A stretch of 64,000 bases of DNA, taken from positions 1 to 64,000 of the forward strand of contig JAZKJV010005537.1 in the NCBI GenBank assembly GCA_037367405.1, in the 5' to 3' direction. The DNA comes from Ottelia alismoides (Eukaryota > Streptophyta > Magnoliopsida > Alismatales > Hydrocharitaceae). Numbering within the stretch: position 1 is the stretch's first letter; each line of letters begins with the position of its first letter. Both the position numbers and the translations under genes were made by a program. The notes under the pieces are model-generated. The model had not been told where the DNA came from. It was given only the letters and a program-made list of their open reading frames with translations, and ran no database searches. Positions 46,449-56,192 of this stretch are shown piece after piece.

Positions 46449-47470
46449 CGGGCTTCCTCCAGCAGACGCGCTGCAATCAGCCGGTCATGCATCTGGGTAC
46501 AGTACCAGGCCGACCAGGCATTCACGAGATCGGGGTTGGCGCCAGTGGCGAAGGCCTTGCCCGCCGATGTCCAGATCGCGATCCCCTTCACGGCGGCAAA
46601 CAGGCTCCACCAGCCATAGGCCACCGGATCGAACGACAGGCCGCTGCCAGCCTCCCACAGGGCGATCGCCTCAGCGCGGGGAATACCGGTCAGTGGCTGG
46701 TCCGGGTCGTGCGACCACATCGGATCGAGCGCCCAGGCCAGGTCTTCATGGGCATCGCCCACATGAGCCATCTCCCAGTCGAGAATGGCCGTGATGGTGC
46801 CCGCCCCGTCATGCAGGAAATTGCCAGAGCGATAGTCGCCGTGCACGATGCTGAGACGTGCGGGCAGGGGCGGGGGCGTGCGGCGCAGCTTGCGGATCGC
46901 TGCCTGCACGATCGGTTGCGGCTCGCTGGAATCCTCGGCGATCACCCCAGCCCAGTAATCCAGCTCGCGCTGCCAGACACTGGCAGGGTCGGGCAGGCCG
47001 GTCACTTCCACCAGTGGGGTTCCGGCCGGGTCCGGTCGCGCAATGGCGCCCAGATGGCTGAAGAACTGGCGCGCCAGTGCGGGGCTGTGCGGGGCATAGC
47101 AGTCAGCCTGGAACGGTGTGCCCGCCGCGCCTGCCACCTGCCCCATCACGAAGAACGGCGAGCCCAGGATCTGGGGGTCTTCTTCCAGCAGAACGGCCGC
47201 GGGAACCGGGACGCTGGTGCCCGCAAAGCTGCGATAGGCGGCGAACTCGAGCTTGCGCTCGGTATCGATCAGGCTAGCCTCTGGGTCCTTGCGCAGGATC
47301 AGCGGGTGGTCCTGGCCGGCGCGGCTGGCGGTGAAGCGGAAGGTCTGGCGCGAGGCGCCGCCGAAAATCCGCTCCGGTGTGGACAGGGTGACCGGGCCCG
47401 CGCCTGGCAGTGCATCTTCCAGCCGTCTCGCCAGGCGCCCGAGGGCGGCTTCATCCAGACCCTCGCTCAT
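46445..47470 (-). CDS. aminoglycoside-phosphotransferase-fold kinase (ACAD10-like)
   Basis: A 341-residue APH-fold protein of the branch fused to or adjacent to acyl-CoA dehydrogenases. The Brenner motif LSIVHGDYRSGNFLHD and the DFG-equivalent LDWEMAHVGDAHEDLAWAL are intact; GGASRQTFRF resembles the nucleotide-binding loop. It may phosphorylate 4-hydroxyacids or sterol-type acids rather than an antibiotic. It overlaps the upstream gene by four bases (ATGA). Confidence 0.85.
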   Translation of the reverse strand: MSEGLDEAALGRLARRLEDALPGAGPVTLSTPERIFGGASRQTFRFTASRAGQDHPLILRKDPEASLIDTERKLEFAAYRSFAGTSVPVPAAVLLEEDPQILGSPFFVMGQVAGAAGTPFQADCYAPHSPALARQFFSHLGAIARPDPAGTPLVEVTGLPDPASVWQRELDYWAGVIAEDSSEPQPIVQAAIRKLRRTPPPLPARLSIVHGDYRSGNFLHDGAGTITAILDWEMAHVGDAHEDLAWALDPMWSHDPDQPLTGIPRAEAIALWEAGSGLSFDPVAYGWWSLFAAVKGIAIWTSAGKAFATGANPDLVNAWSAWYCTQMHDRLIAARLLEEAR

Positions 47471-48591
47471 ACCGCCACCTCTGGCGCGCCATCGAGGATC
47501 GAGCGCAGGCCGGAGGGCGCATGCGGGCCGATCACCAGCTGCTCGACAATCCCGATCCCCTCCGAACCGAGCCCATCCGGCCCGGTATGCACCGCACGCG
47601 CCAGTGCCTGGATATGCAAGTGACCTGGCAACAGCGGATCAAGGTCTGCCGGGCGGAAATCCTCCCGCGCAACAACCAGTTCGCCCTTCCAGCTGCCATG
47701 GCTCCAGTCGGGGTGGCCATAACCGATCCCCTTCATCGCGAAGGTGGCGATCGGGGTCCAGGTCACGGTATGCGCCCGCCCATGGGCATCATGCGCCTCG
47801 AGCCGCACCGAAGTGGCATGGCGGGTGCCGGGCTTCCAGACTGGCGTGGCCTTGGGGTCCTTGAGCGCGATCCCGGCGCCTTGTGCGGCGCCGTCCATCA
47901 TCAGCTCGCAGCGGGTATTCCAGGCCTGGCCCGCCGCATCTTCGTTCACATGGAAATAGAGCGACAGGTTGGGGAAATTGGTGGGCGCCCACAGCCAGTA
48001 GAATTGCGGCAGCTCCTGCGGCACGGTGGGCTGTGGATCGCTGGCGCCGATGGGGCGCACGCCCCATGAGCGGTCGCGGGTGCCAAAGCTGGTGGCGTCG
48101 GTATAGTGTGTGGTGGCGCCATCCGCCTTGATCTGCCCGCTCCAGCGCACGGTCTGGGTAAAGCGGGTCACATCCATCAAGGTGCGCGGGCCAAGGCGCC
48201 GGGTGAAGCGCGGCTCCTGCACCGGTGCGCTGCGTCCGGTGCAGACCAGGTCGAGGGCGATCCCGTCGGTTTCTTCCACCACCAGCCGCAGCTTCATCAG
48301 CGGCTCGATCACTTCGATCCGGATCGGCCCGACTGACAGCTCCATCCGCTCCATGCCCAACAGCCGCGACGCATGCAGGCAGCGCTGCACCCCATCGGCT
48401 CCCACGATCGAGACATGGGCGTCGGCCACATTCAGATGCGGATAGACCCCGAAGGCCACTGCAAAATAGCCAGTTCCATCCGCCAGATAGCCGCAGAAGA
48501 AGTAGCGGTCATAGAAGTTCCGGTCCGTCCCTGCGTAGGCAATCGGTTCCGCAGTCTGGTGGATCGGCCACTCGTCGGCCCGTGTCAGCAT
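47467..48591 (-). CDS. conserved hypothetical protein (DUF7064/7065-like)
   Basis: A 374-residue protein, beta-rich, with no signal peptide. Text such as NFYDRYFFCGYLADGTGYFA, VAFGVYPHLNVADAHVSIV and DRSWGVRPIG resembles a family that I know only as DUF7064/7065, usually beside APH-fold kinases and acyl-CoA enzymes. It is first in a three-gene coupled unit (this gene, kinase, helical protein), which suggests metabolism of a hydrophobic acid or sterol. The start ATG 48591 agrees with that start region. Confidence 0.65.
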   Translation of the reverse strand: MLTRADEWPIHQTAEPIAYAGTDRNFYDRYFFCGYLADGTGYFAVAFGVYPHLNVADAHVSIVGADGVQRCLHASRLLGMERMELSVGPIRIEVIEPLMKLRLVVEETDGIALDLVCTGRSAPVQEPRFTRRLGPRTLMDVTRFTQTVRWSGQIKADGATTHYTDATSFGTRDRSWGVRPIGASDPQPTVPQELPQFYWLWAPTNFPNLSLYFHVNEDAAGQAWNTRCELMMDGAAQGAGIALKDPKATPVWKPGTRHATSVRLEAHDAHGRAHTVTWTPIATFAMKGIGYGHPDWSHGSWKGELVVAREDFRPADLDPLLPGHLHIQALARAVHTGPDGLGSEGIGIVEQLVIGPHAPSGLRSILDGAPEVAV

Positions 48592-48787
48592 CGCCGTCTC
48601 GCTCCCTGGCCGGCCCCGGTCTGTCGCGGGTGCTCGGCTGGCGGGCACAGTGCCAAGCAGCGGTTGCCGACGCAAGCCTGCCAATGCGGGCCTGCCAATG
48701 CGCACCTTCCGGGGCGTGCGTTCCAGTGCGTGCGCACGCGCGGTGCGCTTGCAAGGCCGGTCGATTGCCTGCACATCCGTGGGCAGC

Positions 48788-49585
48788 ATGACACCTGCCG
48801 ACGCCCCCGCCACTGGTCCAGTTCCCGGCTCCGCGACTGTCGTTCCAGACATCGGTGCGATCCGGACCGAGATCGATGCCATTGACCGGGAGCTTGCCCG
48901 GCTTGTGGCGCGGCGGTCGGGTCTGGCCGCTGCAGTGGCTGCGGCCAAGCGGGCAGGGGGCGATAGCGGCTTTGGCTGGCGCCCCGCGCGGGAGATCGAG
49001 ATCCTGCGGGCGATCCGTGTGGCCGAGCCGGGCCTCGACCCGATCCTTGCGGCCACGATCTGGCGGGCGATGATCGCCTCGAACCTTGCCGCCCAGGGCG
49101 GGCTGCAGGTGGTGGCGGCGCCAGGCTGTGAAGCAGCCGCGCGGTCGCTGGTGGGCGATCCGGGACTGGTCGTGGCAGCTGGCTCGGTGAGCGTGTGCCT
49201 CGAGGCGGCGGCAGGCCAATCGCATACGCTCGCGGTTCTGCCCTGGCCCGGTGTGCGTGACGACCGGGCGCTGCCCTGGTGGATGCTGGTTCAGGCGCCA
49301 GCCTTTGCCGGGCTGCATGTGTGCGCCGCCGTGCCCCAGATCGATACCGGCTCGGCGCCGGAGGCGCTGGTGGTTGCTGCCATGTCACCCGAGCGGACTG
49401 GCAGGGATATCGTCCTGCTGGCGGGTCCCCATGCCGCCCTTGACGGCTATGGCGGTCAGCTTGTGGCCAGGGCAGCCGGGATGGAGCTGCATGCGGTGCA
49501 GGTGCTGCCAGGCTCCTCCGCCAGCTTGATCGAACCACAGACGGATACCGGCGTGCGGGTGCTCGGCGCCTATGCCCTGGCCTGA
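48788..49585 (+). CDS. chorismate mutase with C-terminal extension
   Basis: A 265-residue protein. Residues about 18-105 form an AroQ helical chorismate mutase: IRTEIDAIDRELARLVARRS, LAAAVAAAKRAGG, GWRPAREIEILRAIRVAEPG. The C-terminal 150 residues form an Ala-rich beta/alpha domain like that seen in alphaproteobacterial chorismate mutases beside phenylalanine-pathway genes; it lacks the TRF motif of prephenate dehydratase. It converts chorismate to prephenate. ATG 48788 is chosen over the open frame to 48650. Divergent from the hypothetical gene. Confidence 0.85.
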   Translation: MTPADAPATGPVPGSATVVPDIGAIRTEIDAIDRELARLVARRSGLAAAVAAAKRAGGDSGFGWRPAREIEILRAIRVAEPGLDPILAATIWRAMIASNLAAQGGLQVVAAPGCEAAARSLVGDPGLVVAAGSVSVCLEAAAGQSHTLAVLPWPGVRDDRALPWWMLVQAPAFAGLHVCAAVPQIDTGSAPEALVVAAMSPERTGRDIVLLAGPHAALDGYGGQLVARAAGMELHAVQVLPGSSASLIEPQTDTGVRVLGAYALA

Positions 49586-49707
49586 TCAGGCTCACCCGGC
49601 ACAGTCAAACCGTGGTGTTGCAGACCCGAAATGATGGGGCTTGCCAGCATCGCGGGTGCATCATAGGCTCCCGCACAACAAGAACAGCAAGCCGGGGGGA
49701 GACGGCG

Positions 49708-50688
49708 ATGCGTCAGGTTGGAGCGGCTGCATGGGCCGCCAGTATTGCCATTTTGGGCACCCTGTCGGCGTGGCCGGTCGCGGCCAGTACCGCTGCCGCG
49801 CCCACGCCAGTGACGGCGCCCTCACCATCGGCTGACACACCGTCCGCCGCAGGTCAGGTTCCGATGGCCTGCCAGGGCCGGCTGTCCTTGCCGGACGGCT
49901 ATGAGGCCTGTCTTGCAGGGGCTGAACCCGGCAGCGCTATCGCGATAGCCGCAGCCGTTCAGCTTGGCTCCTGGTATGGCCTTGGCGGTGAGATCGATGA
50001 GGCAGCGCGGCTGTTCGATCTGGCCGATCCGCCGGGCGACGCGCGGCGCCTGGAGGGCACGGTGCTCTATCATGCTGTCCGGGCCGACACCTATCGCCAG
50101 CTCGGGCGCGAGGTCGATGGGCTGGAGGATGCACGCCGGGTCGTTGCCGTGCTGATCGGTGAGGCGGATGAAGCTGCCGATGCGGTCGGCCCCGCCACGG
50201 GCGAGCCGCCCGAAGCGTTGCTGGCCCTGGTCCTGCCGGTGCTCAAGGCAGCGGACGACCGGCTCTATGGCGAAGGGATCGCGCTGCTGGAGGCGCTGCC
50301 CACCGATATGGACGATCTTGTTCAGGTGGCCGGGCGCGCCACGGTCTACCAGCAGCTGGAGGAGTACCCCCGCGCGCTGCCCTGGACCCGGCGGGCGTTC
50401 GAGCTGGCACCCGAGCATTCGGCGCTGGCCAATAATTACTGCTATCTGCTGGTGCTGCTGGGCCGGGCCGATGAAGCCTTGCCGGTCTGTGACATGGCAG
50501 TGGCGGACCGGCCGGACATGGCCCCCTTTCACCACAGCCGGGCAGCAGCCCTGGCGGCTCTTGGCCGCTGTGATGAAGCGGGCGCCGCGCTCGACACGGC
50601 GCGCACGCTTGCCCCCGGCGACCGTGTCTTCGCCGAGGCGCTCACCTGCGAGCGCTCCTGGAACGTTGCAGCCGGCAGCGCCCGCTAG
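49708..50688 (+). CDS. secreted tetratricopeptide-repeat protein
   Basis: A 326-residue periplasmic protein. Signal peptide MRQVGAAAWAASIAILGTLS; a Thr/Pro/Ala linker; then helical repeats: IAAAVQLGSWYGLGGEIDEA, a middle pair, and the clearest TPR units ALPWTRRAFELAPEHSALAN, YCYLLVLLGRADEALPVCDM and HHSRAAALAALGRCDEAGAA. ATG 49708 follows GGGGGAGA. No enzyme domain; probable scaffold or peptidoglycan-linked protein. Confidence 0.78.
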   Translation: MRQVGAAAWAASIAILGTLSAWPVAASTAAAPTPVTAPSPSADTPSAAGQVPMACQGRLSLPDGYEACLAGAEPGSAIAIAAAVQLGSWYGLGGEIDEAARLFDLADPPGDARRLEGTVLYHAVRADTYRQLGREVDGLEDARRVVAVLIGEADEAADAVGPATGEPPEALLALVLPVLKAADDRLYGEGIALLEALPTDMDDLVQVAGRATVYQQLEEYPRALPWTRRAFELAPEHSALANNYCYLLVLLGRADEALPVCDMAVADRPDMAPFHHSRAAALAALGRCDEAGAALDTARTLAPGDRVFAEALTCERSWNVAAGSAR

Positions 50689-50732
50689 CGCGCCGGCGAG
50701 CATTGCCCCACGTGCGCGGCCCAAAGCACGCA

Positions 50733-50748
50733 GCCCCACGCGTGGGGC
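50733..50748. repeat. perfect 16-bp GC palindrome
   Basis: GCCCCACGCGTGGGGC is its own complement and is flanked by near copies (CCCCACG at about 50706 and 50748). It lies between the TPR gene and the YgjP-like gene; it may be a terminator stem or an operator. Confidence 0.4.
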
Positions 50749-50810
50749 CCCACGCGAGCGACTGACAGCGCCCTGTTGCAAGGCAGCGCCGATCACCCGA
50801 TCTTGCCGCC

Positions 50811-51554
50811 ATGTTTGCGCGCCCGGCCACGCCCAGCTCGATCCCGATCCGCCTGCCGTCTGGCCGGATGGTGGAGGCCGAGGTGCGGGCGCGGCGCGGG
50901 ACCCGGCGGCTGATGGTCCGGATCGATCCAGTGTGCCGCAGCGTGATCCTGGCAGTGCCGCCCCGGACCGGCCGTGCCGTCCTGGAAGACATGGGCCGCA
51001 CCCATGCGCAGTGGATCGAGAGCCACCTCCACGCCCTGCCACCTCCGATGCCGTTTGCCGAGGGCGCCGTGATCCGGCTGCGGGGTGAGCTTGTGCGCCT
51101 GGCGCGGCGCGATGGTCGTGGCGTGCCGGTGCTCGGGCCCGCGCCTACCCCCGGGGAGCCGCGGATCCTGACCGTGGCGGCGTCGCCTGACAGGTTTGCC
51201 GCCCGGGTGGAAGTGGCGCTGAAGACGCTGGCCCATACCGATGCAGTGGAGGCAGCTGCGCGCCTCGCGCCGCTGCTGGAGGGCCCTCCGCGCAAAGTGA
51301 CAGTGCGCGATGCCCGCAGCCGTTGGGGCTCGTGCACCTCACGCGGAGACATCATGATCAACTGGCGACTGATCGGCGCACCGCCGTCGGTGCTGTTCTA
51401 TGTGATGGCGCACGAGCTGGCGCATCTGAAGGAGCTGAACCATTCGCCGCGCTTCTGGGCCGAGACCCGGCGGCTGATGCCCGACTATGCCCCCGCAAGA
51501 GCGTGGCTGAAGGCCCATGGCAGCAGCCTCCACGCCCTTGGAGCCCCCGCCTGA
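50811..51554 (+). CDS. YgjP-like zinc metallopeptidase (DUF45)
   Basis: A 247-residue protein of the YgjP/SprT-like family. The N-terminal beta region (SGRMVEAEVRARRGTRRLMV) precedes VRDARSRWGSCTSRGDIMIN and the zincin helix YVMAHELAHLKELNHSPRFW (HExxH-type HELAH and a third His). Complete. Activity is mostly inferred for the family; some E. coli work reports nucleotide-linked roles. Confidence 0.87.
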   Translation: MFARPATPSSIPIRLPSGRMVEAEVRARRGTRRLMVRIDPVCRSVILAVPPRTGRAVLEDMGRTHAQWIESHLHALPPPMPFAEGAVIRLRGELVRLARRDGRGVPVLGPAPTPGEPRILTVAASPDRFAARVEVALKTLAHTDAVEAAARLAPLLEGPPRKVTVRDARSRWGSCTSRGDIMINWRLIGAPPSVLFYVMAHELAHLKELNHSPRFWAETRRLMPDYAPARAWLKAHGSSLHALGAPA

Positions 51555-51691
51555 GGCCGTCTGTGTGGCCGGGGTGTGCAACGAAGCACGCCCCATCATG
51601 CCCTGCCGCTCATTCAGCAGTTGGCCTATCCGCCATTCGGATATAGACTGTCGCTGTTGTGGCCCCCGCCGGACCGCTGCTGGAGCAAGAC

Positions 51692-52450
51692 ATGGGCAAC
51701 GACGACCTTTCAATGCGGCTGATGCGCGCCACCTTCAAGCTGGAGCAGCGCCAGGATGATGGCCTCGCTACGGTGGGCACGGGATGGCTGGTCAGTCTGC
51801 GCGATGCCCCGGACCGGATCGCCATGGTCACGGCCGGCCATGTATTCGACCGGATGAAGCGGCCAGAGGCGGTGGTGCACTGGCGCACCCAGGACGCCAG
51901 CGGCAAATGGAATCGCGAGCCGCAGCCAGTGGTAATCCGCGACCCGTTCAATGGTCCGCTATGGCTGCGCCATCCCGAGCGGGACATCGCGGTGATGCTG
52001 GTGAATGCGCCGCCGCAGCCGCGCAGCCATGCCATCGGCTTCGACGAGCTGTCGGATGACCAGGACCTCGAGGCCCTTGGTGTGCGTCCGGGCGATGAGA
52101 TGCTGGCGCTCGGCTATCCGCGCGGCCTGTCAGCCAACGAGATCGGCTTCCCGATCCTGCGGGCCGGGCGGGTGGCCTCCTACCCGCTATGGCCCTCGCG
52201 CGAGTTTCCGACCTTCTTGATGGACTTCGCTGTGTTTGCAGGCAATTCCGGCGGGCCGGTCTATATGAGCGCGCGCGGCCGCACCGATCCACAGGGGCCC
52301 ACCGAGATGGTCACCGGCATGCTGGCCCAGCAGGTTGTCTTGACCGACGAGCGCCTCGAAATCGGCATCGTCCTCCACGCCGCCTTCGTCCGCGAAGCCC
52401 TCGAAGAACTCGCCCGCCGTCACCCGGTGGCAGAGATCAAGGTGGCTTGA
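51692..52450 (+). CDS. trypsin-like serine protease
   Basis: A 252-residue chymotrypsin-fold protease. The triad is visible: His in MVTAGHVFDR, Asp in ERDIAVMLV, Ser in FAGNSGGPVYM. No PDZ domain and no signal peptide with ATG 51692, which follows CTGGAGCAAGAC. It stands alone, with the PIN-domain pair convergent downstream. Cytoplasmic unless a longer start is used. Confidence 0.85.
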   Translation: MGNDDLSMRLMRATFKLEQRQDDGLATVGTGWLVSLRDAPDRIAMVTAGHVFDRMKRPEAVVHWRTQDASGKWNREPQPVVIRDPFNGPLWLRHPERDIAVMLVNAPPQPRSHAIGFDELSDDQDLEALGVRPGDEMLALGYPRGLSANEIGFPILRAGRVASYPLWPSREFPTFLMDFAVFAGNSGGPVYMSARGRTDPQGPTEMVTGMLAQQVVLTDERLEIGIVLHAAFVREALEELARRHPVAEIKVA

Positions 52451-52505
52451 GGTTGGCTGTTCAAGGGCATCCAGTCTGATGCATCGGAGCTTTCGACTGA
52501 TCAAA

Positions 52506-52991
52506 TCAAATGGCGGGAGCCCCATCAGGTTCGAACAATCGGGCTGATCGCCCGACTTGGAGCGCTGCTGCGACAAGCCGCCTGTCTGTAGACAGCAGGA
52601 GCGTGTCTTTCCCCAGGTAGTGAAGCCAAGCTGCGTCCGTGAGGCCGAGCCAACGTGGTTCGGGCCTCCGCAAGACTTCAACTGATTGAACAGTGGGCTC
52701 AGAGGCAACCGCTGCGATTTCACGAAGACTCCGAAGGAAGCGGGTTTGCCAGTGTGTGTCGCGATCAAGGAGGTTGGAAACCTCGGCAAGCGCATAGGGC
52801 AGTACAACCAAGCGCGTCGCGCCCGACATGGCCTTACGGAGCCTGAGCAGATCGTTGCGTGTGAAGGCTCGAAGCCGCTTATGCACACCAACCATATCCG
52901 GAAGAGCCCGTCCGACGCACCACAGCGTCAGGAGATTGGAGTCGAGTGCGACGGCCCGGAGGTCATTCTCTTCTGTCATCAAATACTTCAA
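52506..52991 (-). CDS. PIN-domain protein (possible VapC-type RNase)
   Basis: A 161-residue protein with a PIN-like acidic set: Asp in AVALDSNLLTLW, Glu in VLPYALAEVSNLL, Asp in LGLTDAAWLHYL and in LLSTDRRLVAAAL. This matches a Mg2+-dependent nuclease fold. It overlaps the end of a small upstream gene by 29 bases (17 from the next Met), an antitoxin-toxin-like arrangement. The base composition is lower in GC than its neighbours. Confidence 0.65.
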   Translation of the reverse strand: MKYLMTEENDLRAVALDSNLLTLWCVGRALPDMVGVHKRLRAFTRNDLLRLRKAMSGATRLVVLPYALAEVSNLLDRDTHWQTRFLRSLREIAAVASEPTVQSVEVLRRPEPRWLGLTDAAWLHYLGKDTLLLSTDRRLVAAALQVGRSARLFEPDGAPAI

Positions 52992-53259
52992 TCAGCCCGC
53001 CAGTGTCAGCTGCGATCCGGAAGACCTTGCGGTAGTTCGTCAAGTCTGGGTCCATGGCAAACCCAAGAGCTCCGGCTGCAAGAGGTTTCGCGCGCCGGAA
53101 CGACAGCCAGACAAGCCAGGTTGCCCCGTCTGGCCTGACGGCTTCCAGTGAAGGTGGGGTCGCGGCGTCGTCGCCGAATACCTCCAAAGCTGCCTGTCGG
53201 GCAATCCGCACCGCTTCGGTGGCACTATGAACGCCTGATTCGCTCTCGGCTATGGTCAT
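52963..53259 (-). CDS. small hypothetical protein upstream of the PIN gene
   Basis: A 98-residue protein from ATG 53259. I do not recognise a family. It has no typical antitoxin DNA-binding motif; text is HSATEAVRIARQAALEVFGD and TWLVWLSFRRAKPLAAG, with a sharply Trp-rich centre and an acidic C-terminus (GLIEVFDDRRE). It is followed with overlap by the PIN gene. Could be an immunity or antitoxin partner. Confidence 0.55.
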   Translation of the reverse strand: MTIAESESGVHSATEAVRIARQAALEVFGDDAATPPSLEAVRPDGATWLVWLSFRRAKPLAAGALGFAMDPDLTNYRKVFRIAADTGGLIEVFDDRRE

Positions 53260-53366
53260 GTTTGGACCCTTTTTCGAAGCGGAAGATGACCCGCCCGTAT
53301 CTGAAAGCAAGTCTTAATCGTTAAGGTCACCGGTCGCGCTTACAGAATCCCCAGGTATCTATCCCC

Positions 53367-53889
53367 TCAGTTCACCACCACCCCCTTCGGTGGGGCGCTG
53401 GTTTCGGCGGCGTAGCCGTTGAAGGACAGGCCGCCGCCGGCGGGTTGCACAGCCACGTTGACCGTCTCGCCATCCTTTACGGCACCCGACAGCAACAGGC
53501 GGGCGAGGGGGTCTTGCACTTCGCGCTGGATCACCCGCTTGAGGGGGCGGGCACCATAAGCGGGCTCATAGCCCTTGTCGGAGATCCACTGGAGCGCCTC
53601 CGGCTCCAGCGCCAGCGTGATGGACCGCGAGGCCAGCAGCTTCTCCAGCCGCGACAGCTGGATCGGCACGATCCGGTCCATCTCGGCCCGGCCAAGGCGG
53701 CGGAACAGGATGATCTCGTCGATCCGGTTGATGAACTCGGGCCGGAAGTTCGACCGCACCGCATCCATCACCAGCGGCCGCACCTCCTCCACGTCAGCCC
53801 CTTCGCCCTGCTCGGCCAGATACTGGCTGCCGAGGTTCGAGGTCATCACCAGGATCACGTTCTTGAAGTCGACCGTGCGGCCCTGGCCA

Positions 53890-53920
<31 letters not shown>

Positions 53921-54149
53921 GCAGCACATTGAAAACATCCGGGTGCGCCTTCTCGACTTCATCGAACAGCACCACCTGATAGGGCCTGCGGCGCACCGCT
54001 TCGGTGAGAGCGCCGCCCTCATCATAGCCGACATAGCCTGGCGGTGCGCCGATCAGGCGGCTCACCGAGTGCTTTTCCATATATTCCGACATGTCCATCC
54101 GGGTGATGGCGGTGTCGTCGTCGAATAGGAATTCGGCCAGCGCCTTGGT

Positions 54150-54200
<51 letters not shown>

Positions 54201-55985
54201 CGGCTTGTTCGGGTCCTGCAGGCCCGCGCGCGAGCGGCGCACCGCATCGGAAACCGCATTCAGCGCCTCTTCCTGGCCGACCACCCGCTCGCGCAGTTTG
54301 TCTTCCATTTTCAGCAGCTTCTCGCGCTCGCCTTCCATCATCTTGTCGACTGGAATGCCAGTCCAGCGCGAGACCACTTCGGCGATCTGCTCGCTGTCCA
54401 CCACTTCCTGCATCATGGCATCGCCTGCGGCCTCGGCTTCGGCCAGCGCCTTTTCCAGCGTGGGGATCGAGCCGTATTGCAACTCGCCGGCCTTGGCATA
54501 GTCGCCGCGCCGTGTGGCCTCGGCCAGGTCCTGGTGGGCCTTCTCCAGCTCTTCCTTGAGGCGGGTGGCATCGGCCAGCTTGGCCTTCTCGCTGCGCCAG
54601 CGCTCGGCCATGTCGGCAGACTGCTTCTCCAGCGTCTCGATCTCGTCTTCCAGCCGCTCCAGCCGGTCGCGGGAGGCGGCATCGGTTTCCTTGGCGAGGG
54701 CCGAGGCCTCGATCTTCAGCTGCATCAGGCGGCGGTCGATCTCGTCCAGCTCCTCAGGCTTGGAATCCACCTGCATGCGCAGGCGCGCCGAGGCCTCGTC
54801 CATCAGGTCGATGGCCTTGTCGGGCAGGAATCGGTCGGCGATGTAGCGGTTGGAGAGGGTGGCGGCGGCCACGATGGCGCCGTCGGCGATGCGCACACCG
54901 TGGTGCACCTCGTACTTCTCCTTCAGGCCCCGCAGGATTGAAATCGTATCCTCCACCGTCGGCTCGTCGATGAACACCGGCTGGAAGCGGCGGGCGAGGG
55001 CAGGGTCCTTCTCGACGTGCTTGCGATACTCATCGAGCGTGGTGGCGCCGATGCAGTGCAGCTCACCGCGCGACAAAGCAGGCTTCAACAGATTCGAGGC
55101 ATCCATCGCCCCGTCGCCCTTGCCCGCGCCCACCAGCGTATGCATCTCGTCGATGAACAGGATCACGCCGCCATCGGCGCCCTGCACCTCGGCCAGCACG
55201 CTCTTCAGCCGCTCTTCGAACTCGCCGCGATATTTGGCGCCTGCAATCAGCGCGCCCATGTCGAGGCTCATCAGCTTCTTGTCCTTCAGGCCCTCGGGCA
55301 CATCGCCATTGACGATGCGCAGGGCCAGGCCCTCGGCGATGGCAGTCTTGCCGACGCCCGGCTCGCCAATCACCACCGGATTGTTCTTGGTGCGGCGGCT
55401 GAGCACCTGGATGCAGCGGCGGATTTCCTCGTCGCGGCCAATCACCGGATCAAGCTTGCCGTCGCGGGCGGCCTGGGTCAGGTCGCGGGCGTATTTCTTG
55501 AGGGCGTCATAGCCTTCTTCGGCGCTGGCGCTATTGGCGGTGCGGCCGTTGCGCATCATGCCGATGGCCGAGTTGAGGCTGGCGGGGGTGACGCCTGCCG
55601 CCTTCAGGGCCTCCGCCGCCTTGGTGCCACGGGCGGTCGCCAGGCTCAGCAGCAGCCATTCGGCAGCCACAAAGGCATCCTTCATTTTGTCAGCCGCCTG
55701 CTGGGCCCCGTCCAGCACCCGGACGGTTTCATTCGGCATCAAGAGCCGGTCGCCGCCGCCTTCCACCACCGGCAGGCCGGCCACCGCCACATCCGCCGCG
55801 AGCCGCGCCTCATCGGGCCGGCCACCCGCCGACTTGATCAGCCCGGCCGCCAGCCCTTTCTCATCATCCATCAGCGCCTTGAGGATATGCTCGGGCGTGA
55901 AATACTGATGCCTGCGCTTCACCGCCTCCATCTGCCCGGCCTGGACAATGGCCCGCGCGCGCTCGGTGAACTTGTCGAGATTCAT
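53367..55985 (-). CDS. clpB: ATP-dependent disaggregase ClpB
   Basis: A complete 872-aa Hsp100 chaperone that works with DnaK to solubilise aggregates. Order: N-domain ([18 protein letters not shown]), AAA-1 with Walker [14 protein letters not shown], the coiled-coil M-domain (about residues 400-530), AAA-2 with [12 protein letters not shown], and the D2-small domain. All motifs are intact. A heat-shock-type promoter candidate lies 57 bases upstream. The long plus-strand open frame over it is a shadow. Confidence 0.97.
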
Positions 55986-56041
55986 GATGCTGGGTCCTGC
56001 TGGATCGTGTCGCGGCCCGCTGCCGCCTTGGTTGCCTCCTC

Positions 56042-56070
56042 AGTTAGGTGTGGCACTGGCGCCACACAAG
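56042..56070 (-). promoter_or_regulatory. candidate sigma-32 promoter for clpB
   Basis: Minus strand reads CTTG, 18 bases, then CCTAACT, close to the alphaproteobacterial heat-shock form CTTG-N17/18-CYTATNT. Start of transcription would be near 56034, about 50 bases before the clpB ATG. The spacer contains the inverted repeat GTGTGGC/GCCACAC. Confidence 0.45.
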
Positions 56071-56192
56071 GCTGGCACGCCGGGGAAATGACGGTGTCTG
56101 GGACCCCGCGGGCATCAACGGGACCGGGTCACCCTTGTTCTCAACGGCAGACCGGCCAAAGCTGTCACTGTCCCGCCGGTGAGGGCTGCTGC

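Noticed and set aside
55017..56192. plus-strand frame running over clpB into the YdeI-like gene
   Set aside because: Only the part from 56193 matches a family; the rest mirrors ClpB.
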